Below, one piece after another: positions 1-11,458 of a stretch of DNA of 64,000 bases. This stretch comes from Coprinus comatus (lineage: Eukaryota; Basidiomycota; Agaricomycetes; Agaricales; Agaricaceae), in the NCBI GenBank assembly GCA_034638255.1, contig JAWPGT010000030.1, positions 186,001-250,000 of the forward strand. The letters are read 5' to 3'. Under the pieces are notes generated by a model. It searched no databases, was not told the origin of the DNA, and saw nothing but the letters and a program-made list of their open reading frames with translations. A program made the position numbers and the translations under genes. The first letter of the stretch is position 1. Each line of letters opens with the position of its first letter.

Positions 1-571
1 TATTCCCAAACGTACTCCCAGTTGCCTGTTGATTGCTTTGCTGCGTATTCGCGCCACTACTGCCAAAGATGCCTCCTCCAGTAGATGGAGTCGTCATATT
101 GTTTCCAAAAACACTACCGCTCGTCCCAGGTTTTTGATTTGCAGTTCCAAAGGCAGAACCTTGCTGATTCGGATTCTGTACAAAGGCAGTACTGGGTTGT
201 CCTGCTGCGGCCTGTAAAGCTGCTCCAAAATTGCTGAAGATGCTAGGCACCTGCTGTTGCTGTTGCTGTTGATTCTGGTTCTGGTTGGTCCCAAAAGCCC
301 CCGGCTGCTGTTGTTGGTTTTGGGTATTAAAGAAGCTGCCTGATGTCGAAGGCAACTGCTGTTGGTTGGTCCCAAAAGCTCCGCCGGTTTGTTGCTGATT
401 ATTCCCGAAGATGCCCGCAGATGGGGCAGGGTTGGCCGGCTGATTAAACGCGTTTCCAAAGTTGGAGTTGGGGTTGGGCTGTGTGCCGAAGGTGTTAGTG
501 GAGCCAAAGACAGCGGTTGGTTGTTGTTGGGTATTTGAGCTGAAGCCCTGGGTATTTCCGAACACAGACAT
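1..571 (-). CDS. FG-repeat nucleoporin, N-terminal part (truncated by window edge)
   Basis: The minus-strand frame opens at an ATG (569-571) with MSVFGNTQGF and stays open to the window edge, about 190 residues. It is a Gln/Asn-rich stretch with scattered FG dipeptides (VFG, AFG, IFG, NFG) between polar linkers such as QQQQ and NQNQ. This is typical of the disordered FG domains that line the nuclear pore and bind transport receptors. The start at the very first FG resembles Nup49/Nup58-type proteins, but the coiled-coil part that would settle the paralogue lies outside the window. FG character is seen directly; the Nup49-like assignment is inference. Confidence 0.75.
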   Translation of the reverse strand, partial: MSVFGNTQGFSSNTQQQPTAVFGSTNTFGTQPNPNSNFGNAFNQPANPAPSAGIFGNNQQQTGGAFGTNQQQLPSTSGSFFNTQNQQQQPGAFGTNQNQNQQQQQQQVPSIFSNFGAALQAAAGQPSTAFVQNPNQQGSAFGTANQKPGTSGSVFGNNMTTPSTGGGIFGSSGANTQQSNQQATGSTFGN

Positions 572-923
572 TCTGCGTAGCTCGATCAGACATAGAAACA
601 CGCGGATCGCATCTCTACTCACAGTCTCGGTGGCTGCTGCTCAACGTTTAGGTCTTACACGGCAATTGATCGCATCCTAAGAATCGGTCACGTGATCTAC
701 AGTCACTCTAACAATCTCAGGGGCGCAGTGTACACCTCAAGCCATATGAATTGATGTTCAATCTCTCACTCTTCAATTTACATCACAGGTCTCGACAGCC
801 GAGGGGAAACAACATGGAGGGCACTGTAATCATCATACATGTAGGACCGAAAAGACGAACGCCGCAAGAGGTATGCATGGTCATATTACATACAATTTTG
901 GTAGGGCATGAATAAAGGTGAGC
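572..923. other. Intergenic spacer between nucleoporin and RPL27
   Basis: This stretch holds the nucleoporin 5' region (its gene reads leftward) and the 3' side of RPL27. No convincing exon, RNA gene or repeat was seen. Confidence 0.5.
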
Positions 924-1547
924 TCAGAACTGCAGTGTTCATCAGTACAGAACCAACAAATATAAAGCAAGAATCACGCACCCTAAGAGCCTGGAAGAAC
1001 CACTTGTTCTTGCCGGTTGTGTAACGATCCTCGAACAACTTCTTGATGTTCTTCTTGGCATCTTCGCGCTGCGTAGGCTCTTTGAAGGTATCAACAGTCA
1101 CAGAGCCCTTGAGGGTCTCCAACTCGAGGGCATATCGTGTGGGGAACAAGTGCGAGTAGTTGACAACCTTGAATAACAACTCAATCTCCATAATTCAAAC
1201 CCTCTGGGCATTCAAACTCACCTTGATGAAAGGCTTGACCTTGCTCCGTGTTGCCAACTTCTTTTGACCCATACGCCGTGTCACTTTACGGGGATAACGC
1301 TCAACACCAGCAACGATGGCATGGGGGTAAGGTCTCTCCTTTGTTCCCTCGTCAACCTGCTTGATAATAACGACCTTCTTGCCGGCCTGGCGACCTTGGA
1401 GGACGATTGCAACCTGATCACTTGTAAATTCCAGATTCCACCCAAATTGAGAGCTTCCGACCGCGCACCTTACCGGGCTTGTAAACTAGCAACATTTAAT
1501 CAGAGTTTCTGCTAGAGCATAGAGCGGAGTGTCATACCTTTGACCAT
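924..1547 (-). CDS. RPL27: 60S ribosomal protein L27 (eL27)
   Basis: eL27 is a structural protein of the large ribosomal subunit. Exons on the minus strand join to [20 protein letters not shown], then [38 protein letters not shown], and the diagnostic [15 protein letters not shown] and [12 protein letters not shown] end. The first exon is only 10 nt (1538-1547, MVK plus one base). Short introns follow after VYKPGK and after KPFIK, and the last one leaves a 6-nt final exon encoding F and the stop (924-929). Length (about 135 aa) and the order of conserved blocks match the family. Intron-rich, very short first exons are common in fungal ribosomal protein genes. The tiny terminal exon was chosen because eL27 ends in LRF. 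Confidence 0.92.
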
Positions 1548-2286
1548 CTTGACGTTCGGCGACGAGCTCTTGATTGCACCACTACGGGAAATAGTGAATG
1601 TGCAGATTCCTGGGAACGGCAATTTCCGTGTGGCTTACAGGACTGTGAATAAGGTTTGATATCATCAACAACGCGTACGGCAACTACCGGCCAGCTGTGT
1701 TTCACCTTGTACGTCCATCTTCCGTTAAGATGCCATTATTGTCGTACTGCTAGTGTATATGTGTCTGGGTTGCACACTAAGAATGCGAAGTGTCGAAACT
1801 GCAGCTTCTGGCTGCAACTGCTTGGCTACTTCCACACTTCTAGAGGCTATTAAAACCTTTACCGACTTTCAGGTGCAAGTCCCCGCCTAATACACAAAAG
1901 TGGTTGTCTTATTAAAATGATATGAATCACATAAACCCAAAATGGAATGATTAAGCGCGCTAAAATAATCTAAAAAGTCTACGTCCTCTTCGGACATTAC
2001 TTATCCAAGTCCAGTCCGATATCAAACCCTTCGCAAAAGCCGTCTAAAATCCTCAGCGCTTGGTTCAATTGACAAGAACAGAGTCCCATATTCGAACAAA
2101 ATGGAACTACTTATTACGCAGTAGAAATTACATTTACGAAGCCCATAGTGAAAGAGTGAACCATGGGTGGTATACGGAAAACGAGTGGACGTCCAGAACA
2201 AATAGCAGAATTTTATGAAACAGAAACAAGATAACCTGATGAATGGCCAATCGTCAGTGGAGAGAGGAGCTTGGGATTTATGACCC
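1548..2286. other. Intergenic region upstream of RPL27
   Basis: This is the promoter side of RPL27 and the 3' side of the hydrophobin gene. The longest frames are about 65-90 codons, carry no recognisable motif and partly overlap the hydrophobin end in the wrong frame. Nothing else supportable was seen. Confidence 0.4.
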
Positions 2287-2882
2287 CTAGGCATTGATGA
2301 TAACTACGATTTTCATCAGTATCAAAGGTAGAAAAGATGAACAAATGAAACAGTACGCACTTGGAGAACAGCCAACAGCGATGAGACCGTTGAAGTTGTT
2401 GTTCTCGCAGCAAACGGGTTGCGCATTACTGGAAATAATATTAGACAACACGTTTAAATGGAGGGGGAGAGAAAAGTCAAATTCACCATTTATTACCTCC
2501 AAGACCAACAACAGATAGAGGGCTGCAGGTGATTCCAATTGCAGTATCAGCTCCAACGACTAAGCCAAGAACACCAGTAAGGAGACTGGCGACGCCGTCA
2601 TTGGCGTGAGTAACACTGTTGCAGCATTGCATTGTGCCAACGTTGCAGTTACCCCCGCTGGGTGTTCCAGAAGGAGTGTTTCGCTTAGCAGCTACACTGA
2701 AGGTTAGATATACTCTGACTTTGCAATAGTTAAGACGTACTGGAGGTAGAGGACCAACGGCGCGCAGGAGCTGCGGGGCCAAGACCTCGTGCCATACGGG
2801 AGGCGTTTGTTTCGGTATGACGAACTGCGCCAACTGTGGAAGCAGCAATGGCGAGGAGAGAGAAGGCAGTGGTGAACTTCAT
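2287..2882 (-). CDS. Class I hydrophobin
   Basis: This is a secreted amphipathic protein that self-assembles at the hyphal surface. The start MKFTTAFSLLAIAAS is a clear signal peptide. After splicing, eight cysteines fall in class I spacing: C-X6-CC-X31-C-X12-C-X5-CC-X12-C. The second intron splits a cysteine codon (TG at the end of exon 2 plus T of exon 3), giving C-NAQPV-CC. The last intron joins GCSP to a short tail IIINA and a TAG at 2287-2289. The first intron uses the acceptor tgtag, because the nearer cag would bring a stop into frame. The protein is about 120 aa, usual for the family. Cysteine pattern and signal peptide are seen directly; the surface role is family knowledge. Confidence 0.93.
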
Positions 2883-2983
2883 TGTTGATATTTTGTTGGG
2901 GAGTGGGACGATGGCCGAAAGAAGAGGGTAAGGAGAAGAATGGATGGAAGGAATCCTGAAGTTGTTGAACAAAACATGCCGAG

Positions 2984-2991
2984 GTTTTATA
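2984..2991 (-). promoter_or_regulatory. Probable TATA box of the hydrophobin gene
   Basis: The minus strand reads TATAAAAC about 102 bp upstream of the hydrophobin ATG. Position and sequence fit a TATA element of a highly expressed gene. No other element near it was recognised. Confidence 0.5.
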
Positions 2992-4385
2992 GATCGAACA
3001 AGGCGTAAAACATGCTAAACTAATTATGGTCAAGCGTTTACGGGAACTAACTCGGCTTATACGTAACTTCGTCTTCCCTTTTTCTGTATTTCTTCACCTC
3101 CGCACGCCACGTCTCTTGAAAGCTTCGGTTGGACATCTGTCTTGCTTCTACTCCCATTGCAACTCCTCGGTAATCGCAAAATGATAATGTTTTTATCGCG
3201 AGTATTTTGTTCATTTTTTTTAACAGGGGTGGCATTCGGCATCATCAAAAACAAAGCGGGTAGACCCTAAAAATAAATTAAACCCTTACAGGAAGTCTTC
3301 GACGCTCATTTTTAATTCAAACTCTCGTTACACTTGTTGTCCTCCCTATGTCCGCGTTGACGACACAAAGACGGTACGATGTCTTTGACTCTACAGTAGA
3401 CCTCTAAAGTACCTTTCGTATCACCAATTACCGCCAACTTAATCTAAATAAAAGTTTTTTTCCCTGTAATGCCGCCCATTTTAACGCTCAACTCCGTGTT
3501 TGAACTTCGGGAGAAATCGGTTATCTTTGTCCGTTATCTGTCCGCTATGCATATAGAGCGCGCATTACGCTTCATGCTTGCTTCATGCGTACCGGCAGGC
3601 TTTTTGCAGGGCCAATCTATTGAGTGAGTACATATATGTATGTATCTATTCCAAGCCCATTCTCAGCGCCTGGAGAGTTACTAAAGACTGTGGTAAAAGG
3701 ATTGAACATTGCATGATGGACAAACTCATCATCGAGACTTGAAAGATTCCATCAAATAGAGTGGTGCATCGAACTCCAACATGACTTGGTTACAGCTGTC
3801 AGCGATTCATACCGCAGTTCCATGCTCCAAAGTTTATAGGCAGCTGCAGCAACCCAGCAACTAGCCGAGGATAACTTATTCCAGGCTATATGTCGAAATG
3901 TTTTGTCTCAATTTTCTATGACATCTGAAATGACATTAACTAGAATCTCCGACATAATGTTATTGGATAGATATACTTTGAGAGGTCTCGCATTTGAAGG
4001 GCACTTGACGTGAAACTATGGCATGAGAGAAATAACGCTACAGGCTTCACCGATCAGCGGTTATATTCAAGTAAAATGAGCACTCTATCTTCCTAATTAG
4101 AGAAATACTCAAATACTCCGTGCTGTGAGGCTTACATATGAAGTTAGAACAAGAACTTCTACGAAAGCTTGCATGCACATGCGTGAATGCCGAAAAAAGA
4201 ACTTGATCAAATATAACCAGTACGCGCTTATATAATTATCACGTGTACGAGATGTGTAAGTGCTAGAACAGTTTTTTGGACTCATTGTCGAGCTTCATCC
4301 ACACGCATGGTATAGTTCCACCAAATGCCCACCCAGACACCTCTTATTCACGAATCAACTTAGGCATCTCTACATTTTTGTTCAG
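2992..4385. other. Gene-poor region
   Basis: No open frame here exceeds about 65 codons and none carries a recognisable motif. The stretch is AT-rich with scattered purine and pyrimidine runs. I searched the part near 4200-4385 for a missing first exon of the adjacent RPB9 relic and found none. Confidence 0.45.
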
Positions 4386-4891
4386 AATGCAATAACCTCC
4401 TGTACCCAAAAGCAGATCAACAACGCAGAATAATGGTTTATGCCTGCCGCATCTGCAATTATGATGAAATCGGAGAAAACAAATGCGTCTACGGAACGAT
4501 CTACTAACAGTCACCAAGTAATCTATTTTCCTTCTTTTTCAATACGTCATTTGACAATATTCTTCAGAGAACAAGTCGGTATAACAACAGACCTCGGTGC
4601 AGATCCTACTCTTGTACGTACCTTTTCATCTACACATACACATTCCCACAATACTCATTCAATACTTAGGCGCATTCCAACATTCCCTGTCCTAAATGTG
4701 GAACAGAGGAGTAAGTTAAAATTCTCGCAACTCCATCACATTCTCTGACGTATCCCCACAGTGCTGTATTCTACCAAGATCAGTCAAAACGAAAGGAAAC
4801 TCGCATGATCCTGTTCTTCGTCTGTGCCAAATGCGATCACGCCTTTAGTGATCCCTCGTTAGAGAATAAACCAGAAACAGAAGACACCTAG
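4386..4891 (+). pseudogene. RPB9: RNA polymerase II subunit RPB9-like relic (frameshifted, no first exon found)
   Basis: RPB9 is the zinc-ribbon subunit of Pol II that acts in start-site choice and proofreading. Four exon pieces are readable: CNNLLYPKADQQRRIMVYAC with RICNYDEIGENKCVY; then NDLLTVTK; then EQVGITTDLGADPTL; then AHSNIPCPKCGTED with AVFYQDQSKRKETRMILFFV and CAKCDHAFSD, ending at TAG 4889-4891. The introns between them keep GT...AG ends. Two things are wrong. One base is missing near 4492, between VY and NDLL, which brings TAA into frame. The exon encoding the start and the first half of the N-terminal zinc knuckle was not found upstream. RPB9 is normally essential or nearly so, so this is either a duplicate copy or a sequence error. 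Homology is strong; the pseudogene status is inference. Confidence 0.6.
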
Positions 4892-6827
4892 TGTTGCAAG
4901 TGTTTGCTTTCCAGGTGTTTTCCACTTCAACCCGTCATATATCCCATTTTACTCTGTATTATTCTACACGTTCAATTTATTAACCCTGTTCATTTTATAG
5001 AATGCTACACCCGACAACAATGAACTTGCTTATCTCTTTGTCTCTGTCTGAAACTCTGCGACCCTCTTCTCCCCTTGATAACCTCTCGATTTCTACTATT
5101 ATTGAATATTGTATAGCACGTGAAGATGACGATGGTATTTCTATTTAATTTGACTGGACATCAAAATTACATCGGACACACTCTACTCAGGTGCAGCTAG
5201 GTGTCATTGAAAAATAGAATCAAAAACCGGAGTAAAGAAGTTTAACAAATTCTGGTATATCTACCCCTCAACCTCTATGTATTACTTTCAACGTGCTCAT
5301 ACATTAAATGAATCGAAAACAATTGATAAACTCCTCTTCTCCATCACACGACATCACCGCTGACTGACTAACTAAGACGTACATTTGCACACCTACATCA
5401 AAAAAAAAAAAAAAAAGGATGTAACCCTTGCCAGAAGTCAATCCAAAAAAACTTTTTTCCAGATGCCAAGTCAAAAGTTTATTCGACTAAAAAATTGCAA
5501 TCACAATCAAAAACATTCATTGAGACAAGTGTTTTTCGGTGTAACCTACATTGAATGGAGGAACAGCACCTGACCAAGTTTCGGTAAAACTTTAGGTCAA
5601 CGACCCTTATTAATCATCGTAACGGGGACTGGGAAGGAGTTTGCGTTGAATGGAGAGATGTACGTGCTACATATACAATAGAAATTACTCACCATTCAGT
5701 TTTACATTTTAATTTAATGACAAAACTTCCATCATTGATAAATAAATTAAAGTATCATGCATCTACGAAAAAAAAAAAAAAAAAAAAAAAAAAGAGTTCT
5801 TCTTTGTAACATCATAACAATACGCCAGTTTGATAGTCTCTCCGAGATGCGGAAAAGGTGTTCTGTTCTATACACAGTATACAATTATATAAATATATAT
5901 CGAGGTATTCTTCTTTTGATATGTGTCTTGTACATTAGGGTAAATTCGAGGTAGATTTATGATTGTTCAACATTCACTGACATCCAGTTGACAACCAGTC
6001 ATCATACATCATACATCATACATCAGTGAAATACTACTATATACACATATGTGAGTGTGTGCTTCTGTTAACGACATCTGAGATAAAAATAAAGAATACA
6101 TAGATATGTAAGTGTATGCTTTTTCAAGACTGGATGACGGTATCCCATATTAAGATGTGTTGAAAACCCAAAAAGTCAAAATGACAAAATGGTATGTAGA
6201 CGGACTTACGAGAGATAGTTGAAAGCGAAAGTGAAAACTATGATTACTAGTAAAGAGAATAAATAACAAAGAGAAGGATTAAATTGTGTATATAGTAAGT
6301 AAGTACTAAGAAACAAAAACAAAACAGAAAAACAAAGCGTTGTATTAGTATACCTATCTATACTTTGATAGCAATAACATCGAAAACATGTTTTTAGCAA
6401 TAATAATAAAAAGATAAAAAAATAAATTTAAAAAAAAGTGGTTCCGTTATCACACATTTTTGACTCTGGGACAAGTGAAAACAAAACACCACCCCTAAAA
6501 AGCCCAAAAAGATATGTCCACAAGATATTCCATAGAAAATAAAGAAGAGATGCCTATCTACGTAAAACCCAATTCGAAAAAAAAAAAGTTGCAAATTACG
6601 ATATATGGATACAAATTGAACTGATGAATGTTTTTCGGTGTGCTGTGAATGACGAATGCGAATGGAATGTTATATATGATGTTGAATTATGCAGATTGCA
6701 GATGTAGATGCTGAAGTGCTGGAAGCTGGAGAGAGGATTCGGGAATGATGGCTAGATTTTCTGATGCAACTTTTCTTGAGGGTTGAGAGAGGGGGGGGAG
6801 AGGTTGGACGAATAAAGGACACAAAAG
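4892..6827. other. Gene-poor AT-rich region with homopolymer tracts
   Basis: No recognisable coding frame. It contains poly-A runs at about 5400-5416 and 5768-5794 (27 A), and a short tandem repeat of ATACATC at about 6004-6024. Some frames show long Lys or Tyr/Phe runs, but these come from base composition. A relic of a transposon end lies at 5561-5645 and is listed separately. Confidence 0.5.
5561..5645 (+). repeat. Degenerate solo end of the Mutator-like element
   Basis: About 72 bp ending at 5643 match the right terminal inverted repeat of the element at 63039-63691. Shared blocks include AAGTTTCGGTAAAACTT, AATCATCGTAACG (ATCATCGTAACG in the other copy) and GGACTGGGAAGGAGT. Mismatches and a small insertion suggest an older copy. 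The 10-bp sequence TTGAATGGAG occurs directly before (5551-5560) and after (5646-5655) it, which may be an eroded target duplication. No opposite end was found nearby. Confidence 0.6.
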
Positions 6828-9136
6828 TCAAACCAATTGAGTCCCTTTTCTTCTTGCCACAATAGAGCGGGCAATAGCAACAAATGTGGTGCTTGCCAAC
6901 ATACAAATCTATGGAGAAAGATCAGATCAATATGGACAAGTTAAAAGAGATTGCGGGTTTAAAGTGACTGACACCGGCGAATAGTATTGCCCGCCTAAAT
7001 AGAAAAACAAGAGAAGACATCAATTTTCCGATGATTCAATGAAATCAGAAAGTTGTACTGACCCCCATTTGTATTCGTTCGTGAGAAGTGCACCGGTAAT
7101 TGGCGTCGCTAAGGAAAGATGCTTGAGGATCAGATAGTAACAACTAAATGAAGGAAAATGACATACCAAACAATGAAATAATTCCTGTAGAAACTAAATT
7201 AGATTTGAATCAATATTGTTCCAAGTACCCTTGCCTACCTGAAGATGCGAGTGCAATACCCATTTTTGCTCCAATTTCTTCGACGGATTCTGATAGGGAC
7301 GCTGTCAAGATACCAATCAGAATATAGCACTTGACTCAGGAAGTGAACAATAATTACTTATCATCGGAGGAACAAGAGCAATATCTAAAGTAAAGAAATT
7401 TTGAGCCAATGTACTATAAAAAAAAATAAAACAAAAACTCACTGGCTCCGCTAACAAACCCGAAAAATATTGCGAAAACGATATATGCGGTTTCCGTGTT
7501 GACGACAAATAGACAGAGAATTAGTATGCTCAGAAGAGAAGCAAATGCGATGTTCATGTTGATGACCCCGAATTTAGGACAGAAGATTGGTACCAGTATT
7601 CTTCCTAGAACAGATGTACCATTCATCATGGAAAGCTACGATCCTGTTAATCAAAAGAATATTCATTCAGACTACCGTCACGTACGTAGTAAAATGCTTG
7701 CTTTGCATTAATGCCTTGTGTAGTTGCACTGAGTTGAATGAAGAACTGGGGAAAAAATATCCCGAAACTAGATAACATTGAACTGAGTCCAGCCAAGTTA
7801 GAGTTCCGCGGCCACAGATTTAGTTAAATGACTTACGATATGACCATAAGGACGTATGCGGGGTCTCGAAACAGTTTCATCAAAGCTAAGGGTGCAGTCC
7901 TCGTGGTGGGCTTGGCTGGTTTTCGAACGCGCATCAAGACATTTGCCAACAGAAAGCATATGCTGTTAAATCCTGCACTGATACGAACACCATTGTGAAA
8001 GCCAACGCGACTGTAGAAGAGGTGGTTGAGAAGGATAGGATGAAGAGTTGCACCTAACCAAGCGAAATATATGGATATGATGAGGACAATTGAATATACA
8101 AACAAGGGGAAACACACGAACCTGACGCCGTTCCAGCAGCGACCACCCCCATCGCCAAAGAACGGTGGCGTTTGAAATGGTGCGAGACGACAGCCAAACC
8201 TAAAGTGACAGTCAGAGAGTAGCGCGGTGGGTATGGACAATGCGTGCATACATGGGATATAGACCAGCCCAGAAGCGAGTCCTGAACCGATTCCATGGGC
8301 AAGGAACACCTGAGCTGATGTTAGTCAATTCCTCTGAATGGGAGAGTGCCTTGTACCTGATACCACTGGTTCTTGGTGCTCAATGAAAGCATGAATACTA
8401 TTGCAATGTCAATCAGAGATGACACTAATGAGGGTTTGCTGAGTTTCTCACATGAAAAGGCATGAAGGAATGTGCCGATTATCATCATGTGTCGGCTATT
8501 TCAAATCAGTTCATGCGGCTGGGATGAGCAAGCCCGGAATGGATAGGACTCACAAGTAGCCACGATCAAACAATCTACCCGTCAAAACGCCAACGGAGAA
8601 GACGAGACATAGCTGGACGCCTCCAATCCATCTGATGGTGAAGGTAGGTGAGAGACATGAATGAATGGAAGATAGAACATACCCAATATCGGTCTGTGAG
8701 TATTTGTCGAGATAGAAGCGTGAGTAGTAGTCTAAGGGTTATTGAGTAACTGAAGCTGGGCTAATAATAGATTTGGTTAACTGAGAGCTAATCTGTCAAT
8801 GTCGATTGGAAAAAAAGGGAGAGAACGAGACGTACCCTTGATATACTCCAAACGAAAGCGTGTAACTGTACCCAGCAAGTGTTAGGTGTGATGCATAGAG
8901 AAAAACAAGCAACATACCCAAAGGTAGACAATTGCATGAGGAAGCTAGAAACCATATATTAGGACCAGGCCGACCCAGTTGAAGTTGGGTACATACGCGC
9001 CAGCCAAAGTCATCCATGCATGAGTGCCGCCATCAGAGGAATTTTCATCGTCCATGCTTAGTGTTGGTGAGGCCTTTTCCATGTGGTCGTCTGTTAAAGT
9101 AAGGTCATTACTCGATGGAAAGGACCTGCAAGACAT
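6828..9136 (-). CDS. MFS monocarboxylate-type transporter (paralogue 1)
   Basis: This is a twelve-helix major facilitator protein of the fungal monocarboxylate porter (SLC16/MCH-like) group, expected in the plasma membrane. About a dozen exons join on the minus strand. The N-terminal tail MSCRSFPSSNDLTLTDDHME is followed by GGTHAWMTLAGA, FLMQLSTFGYTLSFGVYQ, DYYSRFYLDKYSQTDIG, then the central FLAHGIGSGLASGL and SRVGFHNGVRISAG blocks. Late helices include NGTSVLGRILVPIF, PPMI, SESVEEIGAKMGIA, ATPITGALL, and the tail ARRKGTQLV (stop 6828-6830). The GG-x-x-AW start and STFGYTxSFGVYQ block are signatures of this group. Its paralogue reads away from it at 11459. The substrate cannot be told from the sequence. 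Confidence 0.85.
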
Positions 9137-11458
9137 AGGCGCGTATACAAGGGGAGATTATGGGTGCATGATTTGGTGAAGGAGGGTATAAGTATGTGTT
9201 TTACGATGGATCTACAGGGTTGTTGCGTGAGGGAAGACCCGATATCGCATTTAACAGATCAAGGTTATTTTGATCCCACAGGCCTGCGAGTCGGACGTCC
9301 GGCATCCCCCCCTTTCTTCCGAAATTGTTGTACCAGGTTGTGTCTAGTAAGCTCAAATCCCCACTTCAACAGCCCTGCTGTTGCACATGGCCAGACAGTT
9401 GTTGGCGCCGCAGGCGGCGTCGTCCGGTCTTTGTGGTCCACTGCCACACAAACCACGGTCTGCCACATTTGGGTTTCCCGAAATCTTATTTCCTCCCACC
9501 AGTATCCGAGGTCGACATCAAAGTCAACAACACGGACGTACTTATGTCGTTCATTGTACTCACTCAACACCCCTGACAATTATAGGCTATTAGACTTATG
9601 GTCATTATCTCACAGCGGTCACTCTTTTCTTAGATCATCTACGTTATATGTCAAGATTGATCTAATTTCAGTGTTCACCCCTCTGTGCCCAACTTGACAA
9701 ACTGGCTCCTGTTGCTGCTTTCCGGGTCCCTAGCTTCAGCTTCAGTTCAGCCTACACCCAGGTTTCAGGAAATGGTTATGTTCCGTCCCATTCGCCGCCA
9801 TTTTGTGATATCAACTTCTATTATAGAGCACTATTAATTGCAACCGTTAATCAAACTGAGCAGTGACGTATTTCGTGACTAGAAGATTCACCCCTCATTG
9901 TTGCACTTTAACACCAAGCAAGGGACTCGGCTTGAGTGATGGATTCGTGCGTTCATTGTTAATTTCAACATGGTCTTGTGGTACTTGGCATACTAGTTCA
10001 GGGCTAGGGATTTAGCCTTTTAATTTTAAGGAACGCAGTGGAACATGTGCTGCGACAACCTGACTTCCTACCAAACGAGTACAGTAGAAAAGAAGCTGCA
10101 AATAATGAACCTCAAAGTCCCAACGGTATATATATATTAACCTTCAGAAATTGGAAGGAGACTAAATATCGTGGTTGCCACATAGTTATTTGCGTCTCGT
10201 GCTAAAAAATGACGAAAGCAGTGCTAGAGAGATAGGGTCATGTCTTTTCATTTCCTGCCTTCCCTGCCACCTTTTTACACTTGCGGAGGTTACCATGTCT
10301 GGCAGCTGTTCATCGATTCATCTCGGATGAACTCGATTTTTTTTTTTTTCTTTTTCGCGTGGTCCTGTTCACTACTTATGGCACTTATGGCAGTTGTTGC
10401 TTCAGTGTCCCTAGGTGTCCCTGCTGTGAAATTATCGGATAAATTAAGAATTCAGCATTTAAACATCAATCGGCGACAATCAAAATATCGGCGTTTACTC
10501 CGAGTTTTTTGCACGTCGATTACTTAGCCATAGAAGTCCAGTATTTGAAATTTCCCCATGATGGTTGTGTTGACTGCCTTTCTCACGCTGCGTGTAAATT
10601 GACAAATCAGTGATGGAGATCTCATATTGAGATGGACGTGGTTGTGGAAACCAAAAGGAGATGAGTACAACTCCCGACAACTTTCACATACTGTGGTCCA
10701 ATAATGAGCTCTTTCATTAACACCACTGGATTTGGAAAAGCAAGTTATTGGACATCTAGGGCGTGTGGCATCAACTTGGTCGACTCACTTAAGAAATTCA
10801 TATTGCACTAATGTGTACCTCCGAGAAGCGAGGGTACACGGCAGAATCATAGAAATCGATATCGGACGTAGGAGCGACATTGGAGTGACATCATCCTCTT
10901 TGCCACCTATAGTGCTGTCCGACGACCGTAACGTTTTTCTCTCCACTATCGCATCACCAACATCCTTTGATCGGGAGGTACTATGGCGGCAACTGCGAAG
11001 TATCGGTGGACAGTCAGGAAGAAGCAACCCGTGAGAAATGATCGGAAATCAAATGTAACAAGACTATAGCCGGTCAGCACTGTGTCCTGTGTCTTGAGAG
11101 AAATAGTTTGTATGCAGGCCGCAAATGACGATGTCTTTCGGAATACATTCATGATATTGAAACATGAAACGGTAAAAGTCATTGTAGCAGAGTTGGTGTG
11201 CGTTCTATCGGATGTTGACAGATATACATATGCAGTGACTTTGAAGAACGACGTTAAACACATTTGCTTTTGTGTAACTTTGGAGTGTGAGGTTATGGGT
11301 CGGGTGTGTTGATTAGCTTATATGCGATAAATTCAAATGGGTAGGCCACCGGCTTATTGGCTCGGCCATTGAGAAGCCCGAGGCTCATTACTTAGCTACC
11401 CTTTCACCTCCTTTAAAATGGCCGTGCCGGTCTCTCCTTCTTTCACATTCACGCTTGT
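9137..11458. other. Spacer between two divergent transporter genes
   Basis: This 2.3 kb holds the upstream regions of both transporter paralogues. Frames of 70-177 codons occur on both strands near 9160-9700 and 10730-11260, but they overlap each other, lack family motifs and several begin at non-ATG codons. A T-run lies at about 10340. I see no supportable gene here. Confidence 0.4.

Noticed and set aside
5757..5954. Lys-rich frame over a poly-A run
   Set aside because: Homopolymer artefact, no coding character.
9265..9579. 104-codon minus-strand frame between the transporters
   Set aside because: Starts at a non-ATG codon, overlaps plus-strand frames of similar length, and has no family motif.
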